Below are positions 30,481-43,165 of a stretch of DNA of 64,000 nt, one piece after another. The notes under the pieces are model-generated. The model searched no databases. It saw only the letters and a list, made by a program, of their open reading frames with translations, and was not told where the DNA came from. A program made the translations under genes and the position numbers. The stretch is from Oegoconia quadripuncta (taxonomy: Eukaryota > Arthropoda > Insecta > Lepidoptera > Autostichidae), in the NCBI GenBank assembly GCA_949316235.1, contig OX438757.1:11464657-11528656 (forward strand). The letters are read 5' to 3'. The stretch's first letter is position 1. Each line of letters starts with the position of its first letter.

Positions 30481-31218
30481 CACCAAACAGAATAAGGTGA
30501 AAGTATTCTTGGCGGCACTTCTTCATTTTCTGTTATAATGTGTGCGTTTGGAAAATGTTTTTTACCCGACTAGGAATGTTTCGAGTATATATGTGGGTAG
30601 ATTTCTATGTTACCACATATGGCCTAAACGGCTTGACTGATTTTGAAGTGCAAGGTGTCGTTCAATTCGTCATGATCCCCAGAGTGTCATAGAATACATT
30701 TTATAGTAAAAATCCAACATGGCGTCCGCAAAATTTTCTGTCGGTTTTGTGGTTTTTAAAACCTTAAATATTTAACAAACTGCACTCGTACTCGTTTCGC
30801 AAAATTCAACATAGTGAATTTACACTTTTACTTTTAAATTCTCCAAATGTATTCGCCTTTTTCTCGCCAAATAGTATGGCAGAAGGAATTATTCGTGAAA
30901 TTCAACACTACGTTTACACCAAATGACCAGCTATAGTCGACCTTCCACACCTGGCGCGCCTTATTGGAGCCGAATACTAAATGACGTTTATAAAGAGTTA
31001 AGAGAGGTCTAGTTATTCTGGACTAGTCCAGGTGGCGTTAGGTGTTAAGGACGTGGTATTCGATGGCTCTAGCGCTCCTAGGTGACATCTCGCATTCCTG
31101 AGAGATTTCCCGCGTGCTTGCCATTAGCTCGTATAGTTGTCACTGGCCAGGTGTAATGCACATTTCCAATGTTAGCTAGCTGTTGTAGCTTTATAGGGCT
31201 TACGTACATACTAGCCGT
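30481..31218. other. No feature seen
   Basis: Unassigned DNA; no frame or repeat that I recognise. Confidence 0.35.
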
Positions 31219-31365
31219 CTTATTCATAAAAATTTACAAACGCTTTATAAGCCTGTTTTAGTTAACGTGTGTTTTGTCTCTGTCGTTCATAAGGAAATGT
31301 TGTCATTACAACATTACTTTAAATAAAACAGGCTTATAAAGCGTTTATAGATTTTTATGAATAAG
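31219..31365. mobile_element. Small fold-back element with 42-bp inverted repeats
   Basis: The arms 31219-31260 and 31324-31365 are reverse complements with two mismatches; each begins CTTATTCATAAAAAT and ends GCCTGTTTTA. The spacer is 63 bp. The total length of 147 bp suggests a MITE. Confidence 0.85.
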
Positions 31366-31885
31366 AGGGAAGATATTTCTTAGTTTTTTGAAAATATTCG
31401 GAATCCATTTCTCATGCCGTTCTTGTTATCGATCTGAGACTCAATTGGACAACGTAATTTTATAATATATATATTTTTTAAATAATGAATTCAAAATCTA
31501 TTATAAATCTACGGACCTGGTTCGAATCAGCATATATTTTTTTTATCTCAATGCACATATGAATTTTTAATTCAATTATTGTTTCTTCACATAGCGTCAC
31601 TAAAACTACACAACGTACCGGAACAAATCGTCGAGCCCTCACGACGTAGGGTGCAAAATTTAACATTGTAATTTATTTTTATAGACGCAGGGAACGTACC
31701 GAAGCGAGTCGAGACTCCTCCGTTGGGATTAAATAAACACATCCAATCCAATGCATTAGATAGACATTTATCTATGTGGGCACAGATACCGATAAAATAA
31801 CTTAATAGAGTAGGTACTGTATAATTAAAACTTTTTAATTTTTCTGGATCAGTGGTGTGTGGTTTCGACATTTAAAAAGAACAGA
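31366..31885. other. No recognised gene
   Basis: Two short minus-strand frames overlap here without a domain. Confidence 0.35.
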
Positions 31886-32231
31886 ACCAACCCGTCTTTT
31901 CCCGCGGGTGTCGAAAAAGGCGACTTATTCTACCAAAAACATCTATAGATTTGCACGGCTATGGGTTCACCCCGTCAGTGTACATTGCTTAAGTACTCCG
32001 CTTGGTTGGTGGTAGGGCATTTTAAATGTCCGCCTGGCTAGCTACCACTATCTTATCTAAGTCTGTCGCCATCTAAGTTTATAGCATTGTTGTGTTCCGG
32101 TTGTCAGAGATCAGATAGCCATTTCCCCCAAATATGTCAGTCAGGGTCAGTACGCTTCCACCTTCGACCTCATCTTCACTCGACGTCAGGTGTGATTGAG
32201 GTCAAATACTAACCCGTTTTACATAAAAAAG
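31886..32231 (+). repeat. Dispersed GGCGACT repeat joined to a 5'-truncated SINE family A copy
   Basis: Bases 31886-31972 match the family at 45900-46020 (CGGGTGTCGAAAAAGGCGAC, ATGGGTTCACCC). From about 31975 the SINE body follows (TAGGGCATTTTAAATGTCC, TTGTGTTCCGGTTGTCAGAG) up to the A-rich tail. Confidence 0.78.
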
Positions 32232-32939
32232 AAATTATGTATCAACACCTTTTTTAGCTCATAGCCACCCACTGCTGGGTATAGTCTGGTAATCTTCCTG
32301 ATTAAAAATTAACCTATTAAAAATTTCAAAATATTTACATTTTATCTGATATCTCTTAAATCAAGTGCACATCATCATGTAAAAGAGTATCTACTCCACT
32401 TTTTAATTAGGCGGTGCGGAATACTTTTTCATTGCGATTAGGAGGACGAAGCAAACTGCTCCATGGGTGAAGTTTACTTGCAGCTTTACATTTGTATGTT
32501 GATCTGATATCGTATCTCAAAAAAATATGCTACGAAAGACGACCCAACTATCCTTTAGTAGATCCTATCCAACCCCGTCCACCTATCGACATTATCATCT
32601 GTATGCCAGCTAGCTCATTCTTTACACAGCAGTGGAAACATATTGACGTAATAAACCCCGACGTGGATTTGTCCATGAACATTGGGCCAATTTATTCATT
32701 GTTTCAACAACTATTTTAAAAATTACCATTTAGTTAAGTAATTTTCCTTTTTTAATCTGGTAAGTGGGTTAACGTGGCCTAATGACAGGCTGGAATGATG
32801 ATGATGAAAGTTCGGGTGTTATAGTAATTAAGTAAATCATATAATAGTCTTCCAAATACCGAATGCAATTGAAGAGACATTTAGATGTATGGATATACTG
32901 TGTCTTCGCCCACGTGGAAATCGTTTAATTATGCCATTC
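32232..32939. other. No recognised gene
   Basis: A fragment with CCACTGCTGGGTATAG at 32268 belongs to the repeat also seen at 7570. The 75-codon frame at 32492 shows no domain. Confidence 0.4.
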
Positions 32940-33066
32940 GTTGATCCCGCGGGAGCTACTCACTATATCAAACAAAGTATCTAATGTCCTATTCTAGGGC
33001 GTATTCTAATTGTGTGCTAAATTTTGTTTCAATCAAACATCCAAACTTTTGCATTTATAATTAATG
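32940..33066 (-). repeat. Helitron-like fragment, minus strand
   Basis: It shares GATCCCGCGGGAGCTAC and AAACATCCAAACTTTTGCAT with the family copy at 17112-17318. Confidence 0.6.
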
Positions 33067-34033
33067 TCAGTGGATTGAATAGTGCTGTGCCTGTGAAAGA
33101 GTTAAGAGGTTTCTCATTGAATACTAAATATGTTATAGATTGTAGCAACTGCAGGGTAGGCGTGTTTCATTGCCATTGAGAGAGAACCGTGAGTAGGTAC
33201 ATCCTATTCTCACATCGGCCACACGTACTCCTAATAATAGTCAACGGGCATCTGTCAACACATCAGGATTAAATTTCGAATCGGCTATTGGCTAGTTCTA
33301 TCAGCTTATTATACACTCATTGGCTTGATTTGATGCGACAGTTCGCGAATGAACTTGGTGTATGCCTGAGTTCCCATTGCTTCCAAACTCCCATTTTAAC
33401 ACCAATGAAATGGTACCATTTTGATTGTTTCAACGACCCGGTCCATACGCAGCTAAAAGTCTATGGTATAACATCAAACATTAGGCGTCAGTTGTGTGAT
33501 TCGTAATATATTCTCATCATTGAGCCCTTATACGTCTAAATCGCGATGACCACATTAACTGACAGCTCTCAAATATAGATGCCAAATTGATTAGATCTCC
33601 TCCTGTGATCTTCCACAAACAATGTCAAATGAAAGTCAAATTCTATTCAGTTACGTTTTGAAACGGAGGCGTATTTCAACTTGAAACACGCGTGTTGTTT
33701 TTAATTAAAATTGTATAACATCGATAAAATGTTTGCGCAGCCATCATTGCGGCCGTTTCAAATTTATTTGGACCGCAGATATTCTTTTGTTTGCCGACTC
33801 TTTTATCTGATGCTTTTTTGACTGTTATTATTGGGACATATTTTATGGAAGACGAGTGATAGCTATTGTATTTTGTCTAGTAGCTGTCTGTTTTTTGTAT
33901 AGCTGGAGACGACGGGTTTTGGAACGAGGATAATTTAAAGAGAATTTACGGCGTATAGGATTCTATACAAACTTCCAAGTTCAAATCTCCATATATGATT
34001 GTTAATTTCATTTGCTAACAATTGTTACACTAA
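33067..34033. other. No feature seen
   Basis: Unassigned DNA; the 72-codon frame at 33288 shows no domain. Confidence 0.35.
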
Positions 34034-34261
34034 TCTAACTAATATTATAAATGCGTAAGTTTGGATATTTATTTGTTTATTCGTTTGTTCTTCAACCACG
34101 GCGAAACGGATGAATGGATTTAGATGAAATTTGCTATATAGTTAGAATATACCCTGGATTAAAACATAGGATTCTTTTTATCCCGATAAAATGAGTAGTT
34201 CCCGCGGGATAAACAAATTTTCGCGACAAAGTTATTCCACGCAGGCGAAGCCGCAAGCTAG
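34034..34261 (+). mobile_element. Non-autonomous Helitron-like element
   Basis: It begins TCTAACTAATATTATAAATG and ends AAGCCGCAAGCTAG, inside an A/T context: the TC...CTAG termini expected for Helitrons. The body holds AACGGATGAATGGATTTAGA and ATCCCGATAAAATGAGTAG, typical of a very common lepidopteran family. Confidence 0.72.
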
Positions 34262-35344
34262 TACATTATAAATTAGTACATGTGTAAATTAATTAAATGA
34301 GTGCACGACCACTTATAAGCAAACACACGATAATTTCTTGCAACAAAAGATCTGATAATAGCCTTACACTTAGGCACACAGAACGGATGTTAACATAATT
34401 ACAAACAAAATAATGAAATGAAAAAGATTAAATAAAACATAAACTTCTTTTCATGTTTTTATTTTTAACTTTGTATAATAAAAATCACAGCACTATATAT
34501 TATTCACAATGAATAAACATATTTTAATTAAGCTTTAAACGTCATGAATAAGTGAAAAAAATTACTAGAGAACACTTTCAAAAAACAGTTTTAATACTGT
34601 TGGAAATGAAAGTGAATTAAATTTTCCACTGTAAGAAACAAATGCATTTTTTTTATTTTAACTTAGTTATTTCGAAAACATCATCTGCTAACTTTAGGCT
34701 TATTCATTTCGGAGATACCGTAGATAACCTAAGCTTCTAAATAAAAATTTTAAGTCTGAGTATCTCCCTCACGCTATTTTTGAAGTCTCACAGAAGTATG
34801 GCACTAAATGTTTTGGAAACCTGCACTTAACACCTAAACCTCATCGGCATCTGCACTTTGACATAGAGATAAAGTTTTTGTATTGTATCGATTTTAGAAA
34901 TAAGCTCTAATATGCTCCATATTATTGTTTCATTATCATCTGTACATTTGTCGATAAAATCTATAGCGTTTAAATTGGTGGTGTGACTTTCGACCACGAC
35001 TGTACCCGAAGTTTAGCTGAAGAATAGCGACCTAATTATACCTACAAAGAAACTTGTTATCACTCTACTAAGTGTCAACCAGAAAGGTCATTTTCTTAGT
35101 CCAACAATTTTTGCTACTAATTAGGTTAAGTAGTTTGCTCTTCTGTTCACCGCAGGGCACTGTGAGGCCTCTGTAACGAGACGCAATATCGGATTGGGAC
35201 CCTCTTAACTACACGAAATTAGAGACATATCCTTATTAACCCTTTCTTAGCACCGGCTCTGTTTTGACAACTACCCGCTTTAGAATAACCAAATTACAAG
35301 GATGTTTTGGTTATTTTCTGGTTTATACTCTAACTAGTCTATTT
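34262..35344. other. 1.1 kb without a recognised gene
   Basis: Strongly AT-rich DNA with no frame or repeat that I recognise. Confidence 0.4.
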
Positions 35345-35620
35345 GGAACAGTACCAACTCGTTTCATCCCGTGAGTATAGTAAAAGGCGGCTAAGAGATC
35401 ATTGCAGTGTATAACGGGGAGCGTCAATTAGTGCAGTCTGCGGCGCTCTTAGAATATCTGTATCACCAACCTGTCTGTGATGACATATGGAATTGAAACG
35501 TTGTCGCTTACTACGGGCCTCATGAGAAGGTCAAAGTCACCCAAAGGACAATGGAAAGAGCTATGCTCGGTGTCTCCCTGCGAGATCGAATCAGAAATGG
35601 TGGACGGCTTTCGACTGATG
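35345..35620 (+). pseudogene. LINE fragment (reverse transcriptase C-terminal region)
   Basis: The first 75 bp belong to the GGCGACT repeat. At 35470-35620, translation in shifting frames gives TYGIETLSLTTGL and MERAMLGVSLRDRIRN, the region just after the RT domain in RTE-like LINEs. It is broken by a frameshift and stops. Confidence 0.6.
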
Positions 35621-36654
35621 ATGACGATGTCTTAGTGGATTTCGGTATGACTGACATCAAAATCAACCCTCTGACATTACATATCGACGGTAGGTATATC
35701 GATAAAATTTATATCTTGCCTCGGCTCGGTCGGAACCTGGATGGTGACAATTTTGTACACAACTTTGGTACTAAGTCGGTACTTTAGGTATCGCGAACAG
35801 AAAATATTTTTTGCCGAATAAAAATTTTCAAGTTTTCCATACTGTCAGTTACGCTGATCGATCACTTTCGTATGGACACAGTCGAAACTTTTTTCTTCGA
35901 AATGACAATGTTCTACTCATCATACATTAGATCCCTCTTTCGGCAGTACCCCTTTCCTATCTTCCTTTTCTATTCCTTTCTTTCCTAACCGTGTATTTAA
36001 GCTAAATACTCCTTTCTTAGTACCACATCAAGCTCGCCAATAGGTAGATGTGTTCTTTCGAATATCATCGGTGAAACGAGAGAGTAACCTGAGTCTGGTC
36101 TAGTTGTGAAGACTTCCTTGGCGGAATTTAGTTAGGTACTCTAATTTGCACGTGACAGTCAACGAAGTTTATTTTAATTGTAAAAAAAAACTAATTTAAT
36201 TGGCCACTTTAAGCAAAATATCTGTTTCATACAGTTCATGAAAAAGTTTAATCCAACTCAGGTGGAGCCGACAGAGTTTCTTGGGAGGAAAAAAAATGCA
36301 AAATTTAATTAACAAAGTTATCTGGAAGCTAAAACACAAGTTTCCGAAGAAAAACGAGCGAACTGACACGTTAATTTGATTCTGTTGAATTACTACTGGT
36401 AGAGAGCGTGTGAAAGAGATCGTGGCTCGAATCTTAAGACGGTATCAGGATACCCCCGATGTTCCATTAGCCCATCCAATTATTGAGGATCTATACCTTT
36501 TCAGTCCATTTATAAACTAACTGATGAACTCTACAAAAATACAGCTGCTGCTACTCTTATCTTAACTGCTGAAATATAACTTAGATGCCTACTTTTGATT
36601 GGTAATTCCATCTGTATTGTGGAAGTTTGTGATTTATTCGATCCTGAAAAAATT
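35621..36654. other. No feature seen
   Basis: Unassigned DNA, including a pyrimidine-rich stretch at 35935-36010. Confidence 0.35.
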
Positions 36655-37068
36655 ATCAACGATACTCATACCGACAACGCTGACCAATGAGAGAACGTCA
36701 AATTGCCGAGCGACTGATGAGCTTACCAATCACACGTGAGAATGTAAAACTATAGATACCACGTTTGTAATATTTTGTAATGCCTGTTTGTAATAGACAC
36801 ATTTTGTAATACCTTCCGGGATCTATACTTAATGCATCCTTTTCACTCACGCAATACCCCGTATGGCTTTGCTTGTTTACTCCGACAGCTATCATGATCT
36901 CGTCGAAATCAGTTTGGTGGTCGTCCAACATGATTCGACACCATTGGGCTTATTATGTTACTTCGTCGATTTAGTTGTCGATTATGTTCTCAGGTGTAAT
37001 TGGTAGGCTCATCCCTTGCATTTGGCGTTTTCTAATTGGTCAGCGTTGTCGGTGTGAGTATCGTTGAA
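36655..37068. mobile_element. MITE of about 414 bp with long imperfect TIRs
   Basis: The left end ATCAACGATACTCATACCGA and the right end (reverse complement begins TTTCAACGATACTCACACCG) pair. Similarity runs for about 90 bp on each side, including GACAACGCTGACCAAT and a TACCAAT-CACACGTGAGAA block. There is no transposase. The superfamily is not clear. Confidence 0.8.
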
Positions 37069-38079
37069 ATTACACGGTAGATGATCCCACCCTCTCGCTT
37101 ATTTTTTCCGACAAACTATTGTGCCGCTGTACAGAATAAGAGTGCCAGTGAAAGTATAGACTAATGAGCTATTCCATCGTAATCCTGAGGTGACAAAGCT
37201 TTGTGATCTCTGTATTTGAGGTATACAGATCAAAAAACAAAAATGTGGTACCTACAGTTTTTTCTGTGAACCAAGGACATTCACGACAAATGCAGGTATA
37301 ATTTGTTCTTTTTTATTAGCATAAAACAAAGTCGCTACTCGCGTCTGTCTGTTTGTGCGCTTAGTTGCTTTAGACTTCGCAACAGATTCTGATACGGTTT
37401 TCACTATCATTTAGAGAATTTCTTCCCAAAGTTTTATATGTTCAATATATACATAGATATTATATTTAGAGAAAGTAATTGCAACCGAGCAAAGCTGCGG
37501 CGGGTCATTAGAATTAAATAAATCTAAAAAACAACCAAATAAAGAAAATTGCATATGTGATGTCGGCAACGATATAATATAGGTATAGATAGGTACTAAT
37601 AGATGGCTGTAAGTTACGATTACGATTCTGCTGAATTTCTCACCGAGACGACGGAGCGAAAAGCTATCCAATGACTTACGCATTCGAAAGATTCTTTTGT
37701 TGTAACATGAGTGGGCTCAAAAATCTTTCATGTCATCCTCCGATAGGTCGTCCACCTAACAAGAACGAATTGTTGTATGTATTTGTTGTCATTTTTGGAC
37801 TTTGACGTAGATTAAGCAAATAAGCTGAATACCATATATTGGTTCTATTCCATCGACCAGACTTATATGTAGATAAATGGAGTTGTTTTATATCTCAGCA
37901 TATTTCGGTGATAACACGTTGTGTAGATATGTCTATATAGGTACAAGAAAAGTTCAAAAAGGTATGACCGGACCAATAAAACAATTGCATAAATACCTAG
38001 GCCTTGTCTCTGTTCTCGGCAAATTGATAATTAATTCGGCCGTTCAGTTCAAAACAATCAAATTATTTCCCTTGCTTTT
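37069..38079. other. 1 kb without a recognised gene
   Basis: The 90-codon minus-strand and 121-codon plus-strand frames here show no known domain. Confidence 0.35.
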
Positions 38080-38455
38080 AGGGTTCAGTACTTCAAAACC
38101 TAAAAATAGGATCTTTATACACTTTTTCTTCGTCTGTCTGGCAAGACCTTTGGTTACAGGAAGGGGTAGAGATATCAAACTGGAAATACAATCAAAGTGC
38201 TATTGTTCTTATAGTTCCGTAAAAAAAAATAAGTTGCAATAAAAATATTATGGCTTTTCAAATACACTAAAACACATTAACGGACGCACTGAACGACTCA
38301 AAACGCACTTTACCCACGGTACTTTACATTCATTTAAAATTTTGAAGTTTGACAAGACTGGTCGTCGACGTGTCAATTTAAAACGCTGGTCGCTGGTGAT
38401 TTTTTGTGCGGAACCCTCAGGGTACTCGCGCTTGACCCTTTTTACCGTGACCCTG
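38080..38455. repeat. Fragments of a dispersed GGGTTCC...TCTGTCTG repeat
   Basis: The words TTTAGGGTTCAGTA, TCGTCTGTCTGGCAAG and GCGGAACCCTCAGG are those of a repeat common in Lepidoptera and also present at 29430, 44463 and 45650. Confidence 0.45.
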
Positions 38456-39199
38456 ATAAGATAAGATAAAATTTATTTCAGTATAAAAATTAACCTAAAT
38501 ACATGACTTATTCTATAGTAACATAGTCCAAATAATACTATATTATGTTACCTAAACTAAGTAAATGTTTACTTGTGTCTTAGGCAACACGATTGCTAAA
38601 ACAAAAATAATGAGACCTATACTTACACTTAAATTAAATAAACAATAAAACATTTCCTATTTACTCTTAAATAACCTTACTTTACATTAACCTATCTACT
38701 CACTTACTCAGAATGCGTGATTATCTTACAATTAGGACCTAAGCTACTACTGTTGTTCGTCTGTCCTTCAAGATAGACTTTTTAAAGACTGGTTGAAGTT
38801 ATCATGAGTTTAATGACCTTTCAAAAGTCCCAAATAATAGGTATGATGTTTTGAATCCTGAAAACATGATTTGTTTTAATGCAAAAATTATTTATAATTT
38901 TTTTGAATACTTATTCAAAACTCAATTTAAGTATCGTTTCAAAGGGTGGGCGCGTTATGAGCACGCATAAATTACTTAAAAGAATAGTGCACGTTATTAA
39001 TGGCACATTTTAGAGAGAAGCTTGTAGGTACCTCAAATATTTTCCCAAATTTTTAATTGTGTCAGAGATATCGATCTTATGAAAAGGCGTGGGAATCCCT
39101 CTTTTATTTCAGAAACTGGACTATGAATTACTTACTGCCATTTATTTTGCTTTGCCCATATAGATAAATAAAAATGTAAAAAATTTATTTATCCCCACT
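38456..39199. other. No feature seen
   Basis: Very AT-rich. The start (GATAAGATAAGATAAAATTT) could be the end of a minus-strand retroposon, but I cannot confirm it. Confidence 0.35.
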
Positions 39200-39482
39200 G
39201 TTGGGGCACAGCGTCCTCAAAATGGGTGAGGGTATGGGACATTATCCACCACGCGGGCTCAGTGCGGATTGGTGTCAGACTAATGACCGCCTGACAGTCA
39301 GTTTTTTTATAACTTTCAATTGAAAACAACCGGGACCGACTATTATCGTGCTCTCCGAAGCACGGAAACACTCGTATTAAAATGCCACTAGTGGTTACCC
39401 ATCCAAGGACTAACCGCGCCAGATATTGCTTAACTTCGCCAATCGAAAACGAATAACAAAATGCGACTGCGCCACGAGCGCT
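39200..39482 (-). repeat. 5S-rRNA-derived SINE, minus strand
   Basis: On the minus strand, near 39390-39445, it reads GGCGAAGTTAAGCAATATCT and GCGCGGTTAGTCCTTGGATG, matching the 5S-like core. The body has GACCGCCTGACAGTCAG on the plus strand. The head carries GTGGCGCAGTCGCAT. Confidence 0.75.
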
Positions 39483-39976
39483 TTTTAAACACTCTATTTT
39501 TGTGATAAACTTTTGGACTTTAGAAATTTGGTGTTTTCAAATTTATCTTGGTGCTGAAACTTCAAGGTGCTATTCCCACTATCACATATTTCTGTTAGTC
39601 ACAAAATTATTTTCAAATTGATTTGCTTAACATTAATGTGACCTTACCCAGCTTTGGTGTTAACGACCTCACGACTAGATGAACCTGAAACGTGGATTAC
39701 AAAATACAGCTGAAAATGTTCTTCACCTAAATAATAACCGTCATTAATCTCATTCAGATAGTTTGAAATGTGATTACTAGACGTGAATTCTAGAACTAAC
39801 TATAACTTGCGTACAGTCTGCATCATATGGAAAGTAACAGTCATCATAACACACGATAGATCACACGATAGGGGAAATTGTTAGTTGGCTCAAAAGCAAT
39901 AATCTCTGTGTTAATTTGCACAAAACTAAATACTTGCAATTCTACAATTATAATGGAAAGCCTGTAAATATATCAT
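39483..39976. other. No feature seen
   Basis: AT-rich spacer. Confidence 0.35.
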
Positions 39977-40480
39977 TTTTTATGCACTACGGGTTAGCAC
40001 TTGACTTCAATCACACCTGATGTTAAGTGAAGATGAGGCCGAAGTGGTAGCATACTGACCCGGAAACCCATCTTATTGAGAGGACTAACTCTACCATAGA
40101 TCACCACACTATAGTATCGCCAATAAAGTACTTAGCTAATTATTACCAATAAAATGTAAATTCACAATTATATTTTTTATTGACACATTTTCAAAATCAA
40201 CAACCGAATATCGTCATAGCAACTGTAGCATAGATCACCACACTCCGCCTCACGAAGACTTCGTTAAATGGATAGCATCTTCTATCTTAGGTATCTCTGA
40301 CAACCGGAACACAACAATGCTATTAACATTGCTGTTTGGCATTTAATATGCCATACATTTAATATGCCCTACCCTACCACCAACCAAACCGAGTACTAAA
40401 TATGTACCCCGCTGGGGATCGAACCTGCGGCCTCCGAATCGTAAACCCAATGTTGTTTAAATTGAGCCACGGAGGCGGTT
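39977..40480 (-). repeat. tRNA-derived SINE family A, minus strand, split by a 190-bp insertion
   Basis: The head (40280-40480) and the 3' part (39977-40090) of one SINE copy are separated by unrelated DNA. Inside this, CATAGATCACCACACT occurs twice, at 40095 and 40229, like a target-site duplication around about 118 bp. A small duplication of TTTAATATGCC also occurs near 40340-40365. Confidence 0.7.
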
Positions 40481-40509
40481 AAAATCATTGAATTATTGTA
40501 ATGTTCCAA

Positions 40510-41206
40510 TAAGTGAGGCCACAATCGCTAAATTTCTAGGACTTATTATTGACACACTCTCATCATGAAAACATTACATCGATGCCGTTTGCCAGAGATT
40601 GAATAGGTTTATCTATGCCCTATACCGACTCACAAAGATCTGCGATCTACAAACGGTTCTGACGGCCTACCATGGTTATGTGTGCTCTACTTTGTGATAT
40701 GGTCTTGGGATCTGGGGAAATTCAGTAGAGGTAAATCGTGCTTTTCTAATACAGAAAAAAAGTGTGAGAGCTATGTGCGGCGTGGTACCGTTGGAGACAT
40801 GCAGACCATTATTGAAAAGTTTGAATTTACTTACTCTACCACCAATATTTTTTGTACTACCACAAATAAATATTTGTTTTTTTTATAATGTACATTTTTG
40901 AGAAATGTTTGTTCGTAAAACGGAAAGCTAGTCTTTTTAAAAAGAAATTTCATGTATACACAATTCCAATTAGGTACCCTGAGCGCTTGGCTGTTGTCCC
41001 TCACACTACAACGTCTTTTTCAAGAAATACTCGTAGTTACATCATGGCCATAAAACTATTTAACTCACTGCTTGGAGTGCTTAAGAATTTTCTCCTGCCA
41101 AAATTTAAGAAGGAGCTATACAAAATGTTGGTTGATAACTGTTTTTATAGTGTTAAAAAAGATTATTTTCGGTTGTTTTGGTTTATATTACGTGTTGCTT
41201 TCTGAC
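40510..41206 (+). pseudogene. LINE reverse-transcriptase C-terminal remnant (jockey-like)
   Basis: Reading across frames gives RLNRFIYALYRLTKICDLQT, then WGNSVE, and, at 40888-41205, RYPERLAVVPHTTTSFSRNT followed by SYIMAIKLFNSLLGVLK. These are C-terminal words of LINE polyproteins of Lepidoptera. Several frameshifts and stops are present. Confidence 0.7.
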
Positions 41207-41561
41207 TGGTGTTCCTCGTTGTGCCTGTTTAATTGTATTATTTGACTATGATATAATTTGATTATCTTGACATTTGCAATTCACTTTTATTGTAATCACA
41301 TTTTAATAACGGCAATAATAATTAGATCGATCTTGACATTGTGACTTAGTGTAACTATCTTGACATTTGTATTTTGCTTTTATTGTAATGACATTTTGAT
41401 GATTAATTTGAATAATGTTTAGTTATATTTTAACTATTTGCATGCCATTAAATGACGCAATACGCTTGTTCTAAAATGAATGTTCATCCATGATTGTACC
41501 GTGTTAGCCTGCGAATAAATTATTTGTATAACCAAATATTTAAGTTTCTATGCACAACTAG
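41207..41561. repeat. Short direct repeats with ATCTTGACATTTG
   Basis: ATCTTGACATTTG and CTTTTATTGTAATNACATTT recur at 41262-41310 and 41350-41400, suggesting an internal duplication of about 90 bp; probably the LINE 3' UTR. Confidence 0.5.
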
Positions 41562-41672
41562 TGAGCTCAGTCATATCCGATGTTAATTGAAGATGAGGCC
41601 GAAGGTGAAAGCAGGGCCCTACCTCCCTTTTGGCTATCTTATCTCAAATATCTGGCACACAATACCGCCGCC
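41562..41672 (-). repeat. Degenerate SINE family A fragment, minus strand
   Basis: It carries GAAGATGAGGCCGAAGGTG and TTTGGCTATCTTATCTC. Confidence 0.55.
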
Positions 41673-43042
41673 GCCGCATAACGGCACACTTAGTTAAAAT
41701 GGTGGTAGTTTCCCAGAGGTACGTTTATAAAAGGGTCTGTCACCTGTTAATACATGCTTCTTCAAAGTTTGCATTGAACTTGGGCATTTAAGGCAATCTA
41801 GACTATCACATTAATTTACGTTAACACCATTAAATTGACTAAATTATTGAGAACACCCTTTGTTGTCAAATAAATTAAAGTACGTAAGATACATCGTCAA
41901 AGTCACTAGTTCATTCAAATCGCCCTACTTACCTACTCAGTCTACATTCTTGGTAGATATGCCCTGAAAAGGAGGTTTTGTGCTTCGAACTTACTAAGAA
42001 TTTATTTATTATGTGCATAACAAAACTCAACAATAGACTTCCGTTCCAGATTACCTAATGTTTTCAGACAGCATCATTCATGATTCATTCATTCCTGTTC
42101 TAAATCCATTCTCTGTTAGGTGTAGGTATATCTTTCTTAAATTGTGATTGACATGGCTTTTTATGGGAAAATTTATCGCAAAGGCCACGCTCGGTAGACA
42201 GGTCATCGCAGCTTTTTGAGTGGTCGTACGTGAAGTTGAGAATCATTAAAAATTATTATGTGTATTAATCGGCGTCTACCCAGAGCAACGGATTTACCAA
42301 CTTTACAGGGCTGGATAATACGACCAAACGAAATACGGTCATCGGCTTACTGGATCTGCTCCTCTTATTAACCTATATACTTGTTCTGAATGAACTATAC
42401 CTTAGTTATCCTTTAGTCGCCGTGAATGACTCTCTCAAAACTCTAATAGACAGTTAATTCTTATTAATGGAAAATCGGTGGCTTACATTCTTGAAAGTTA
42501 CTGCGTATGAAGGAAATCTTCCATTCCGTATAATATTAATTATTTTATGTTTAAAATAAGAACTACGGCCACCTACGGTCCATTCCTACCATACTAACAT
42601 TTTATCAACACGAGCTTTAAAATATCCATTATAAAGTACCTGCGCTATCATTCTCCCCATAAAACACTTAGCTTGCCTTCGTGTTTATTTTCCTAGCAAA
42701 GTGGAGCAGTCGATCGATCTCAAGCTAGGTTATTCAGTGGGTAAGATCAGCGTCACTTAATCGCCGATGTTGCAGTCGCCTACATAATTTCACGCCATCT
42801 AAAGTTCCTGATTCCCTGGTACGCCAATCGTCGTCGATCCAATTTTCTACCTATAAATTTCACTACTATCGGCCTTATGGTATTAGTGGTTGAAAGAGGT
42901 AATGTTCTTTGTTACTCAAGTTTTGATCTATTTTTGAGAAGATATTTCAAAATGTCTCTTCATACAAAAACGTCATTCAAATTACAATACTACCAACTTT
43001 AGTCCCAAAGTACTAAAGGTGCGAAAGGGGGATATTGAACAC
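41673..43042. other. 1.37 kb without a recognised gene
   Basis: No frame or repeat that I recognise. Confidence 0.4.
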
Positions 43043-43165
43043 ATCAATAACTCGGGTAATGTCCGCAATCATCAAACAAACATTGTGCCCCTAGCGGGAT
43101 TCGAATCCGGGACCTTTTGGTATAGCAGTCAAGAGTTTCTAACCACTACACCAAACAGGTCATAT
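43043..43165 (-). repeat. tRNA-derived SINE family B, minus strand
   Basis: CCCCTAGCGGGATTCGAATC and CACTACACCAAACAGGTC match the family head. Confidence 0.8.
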
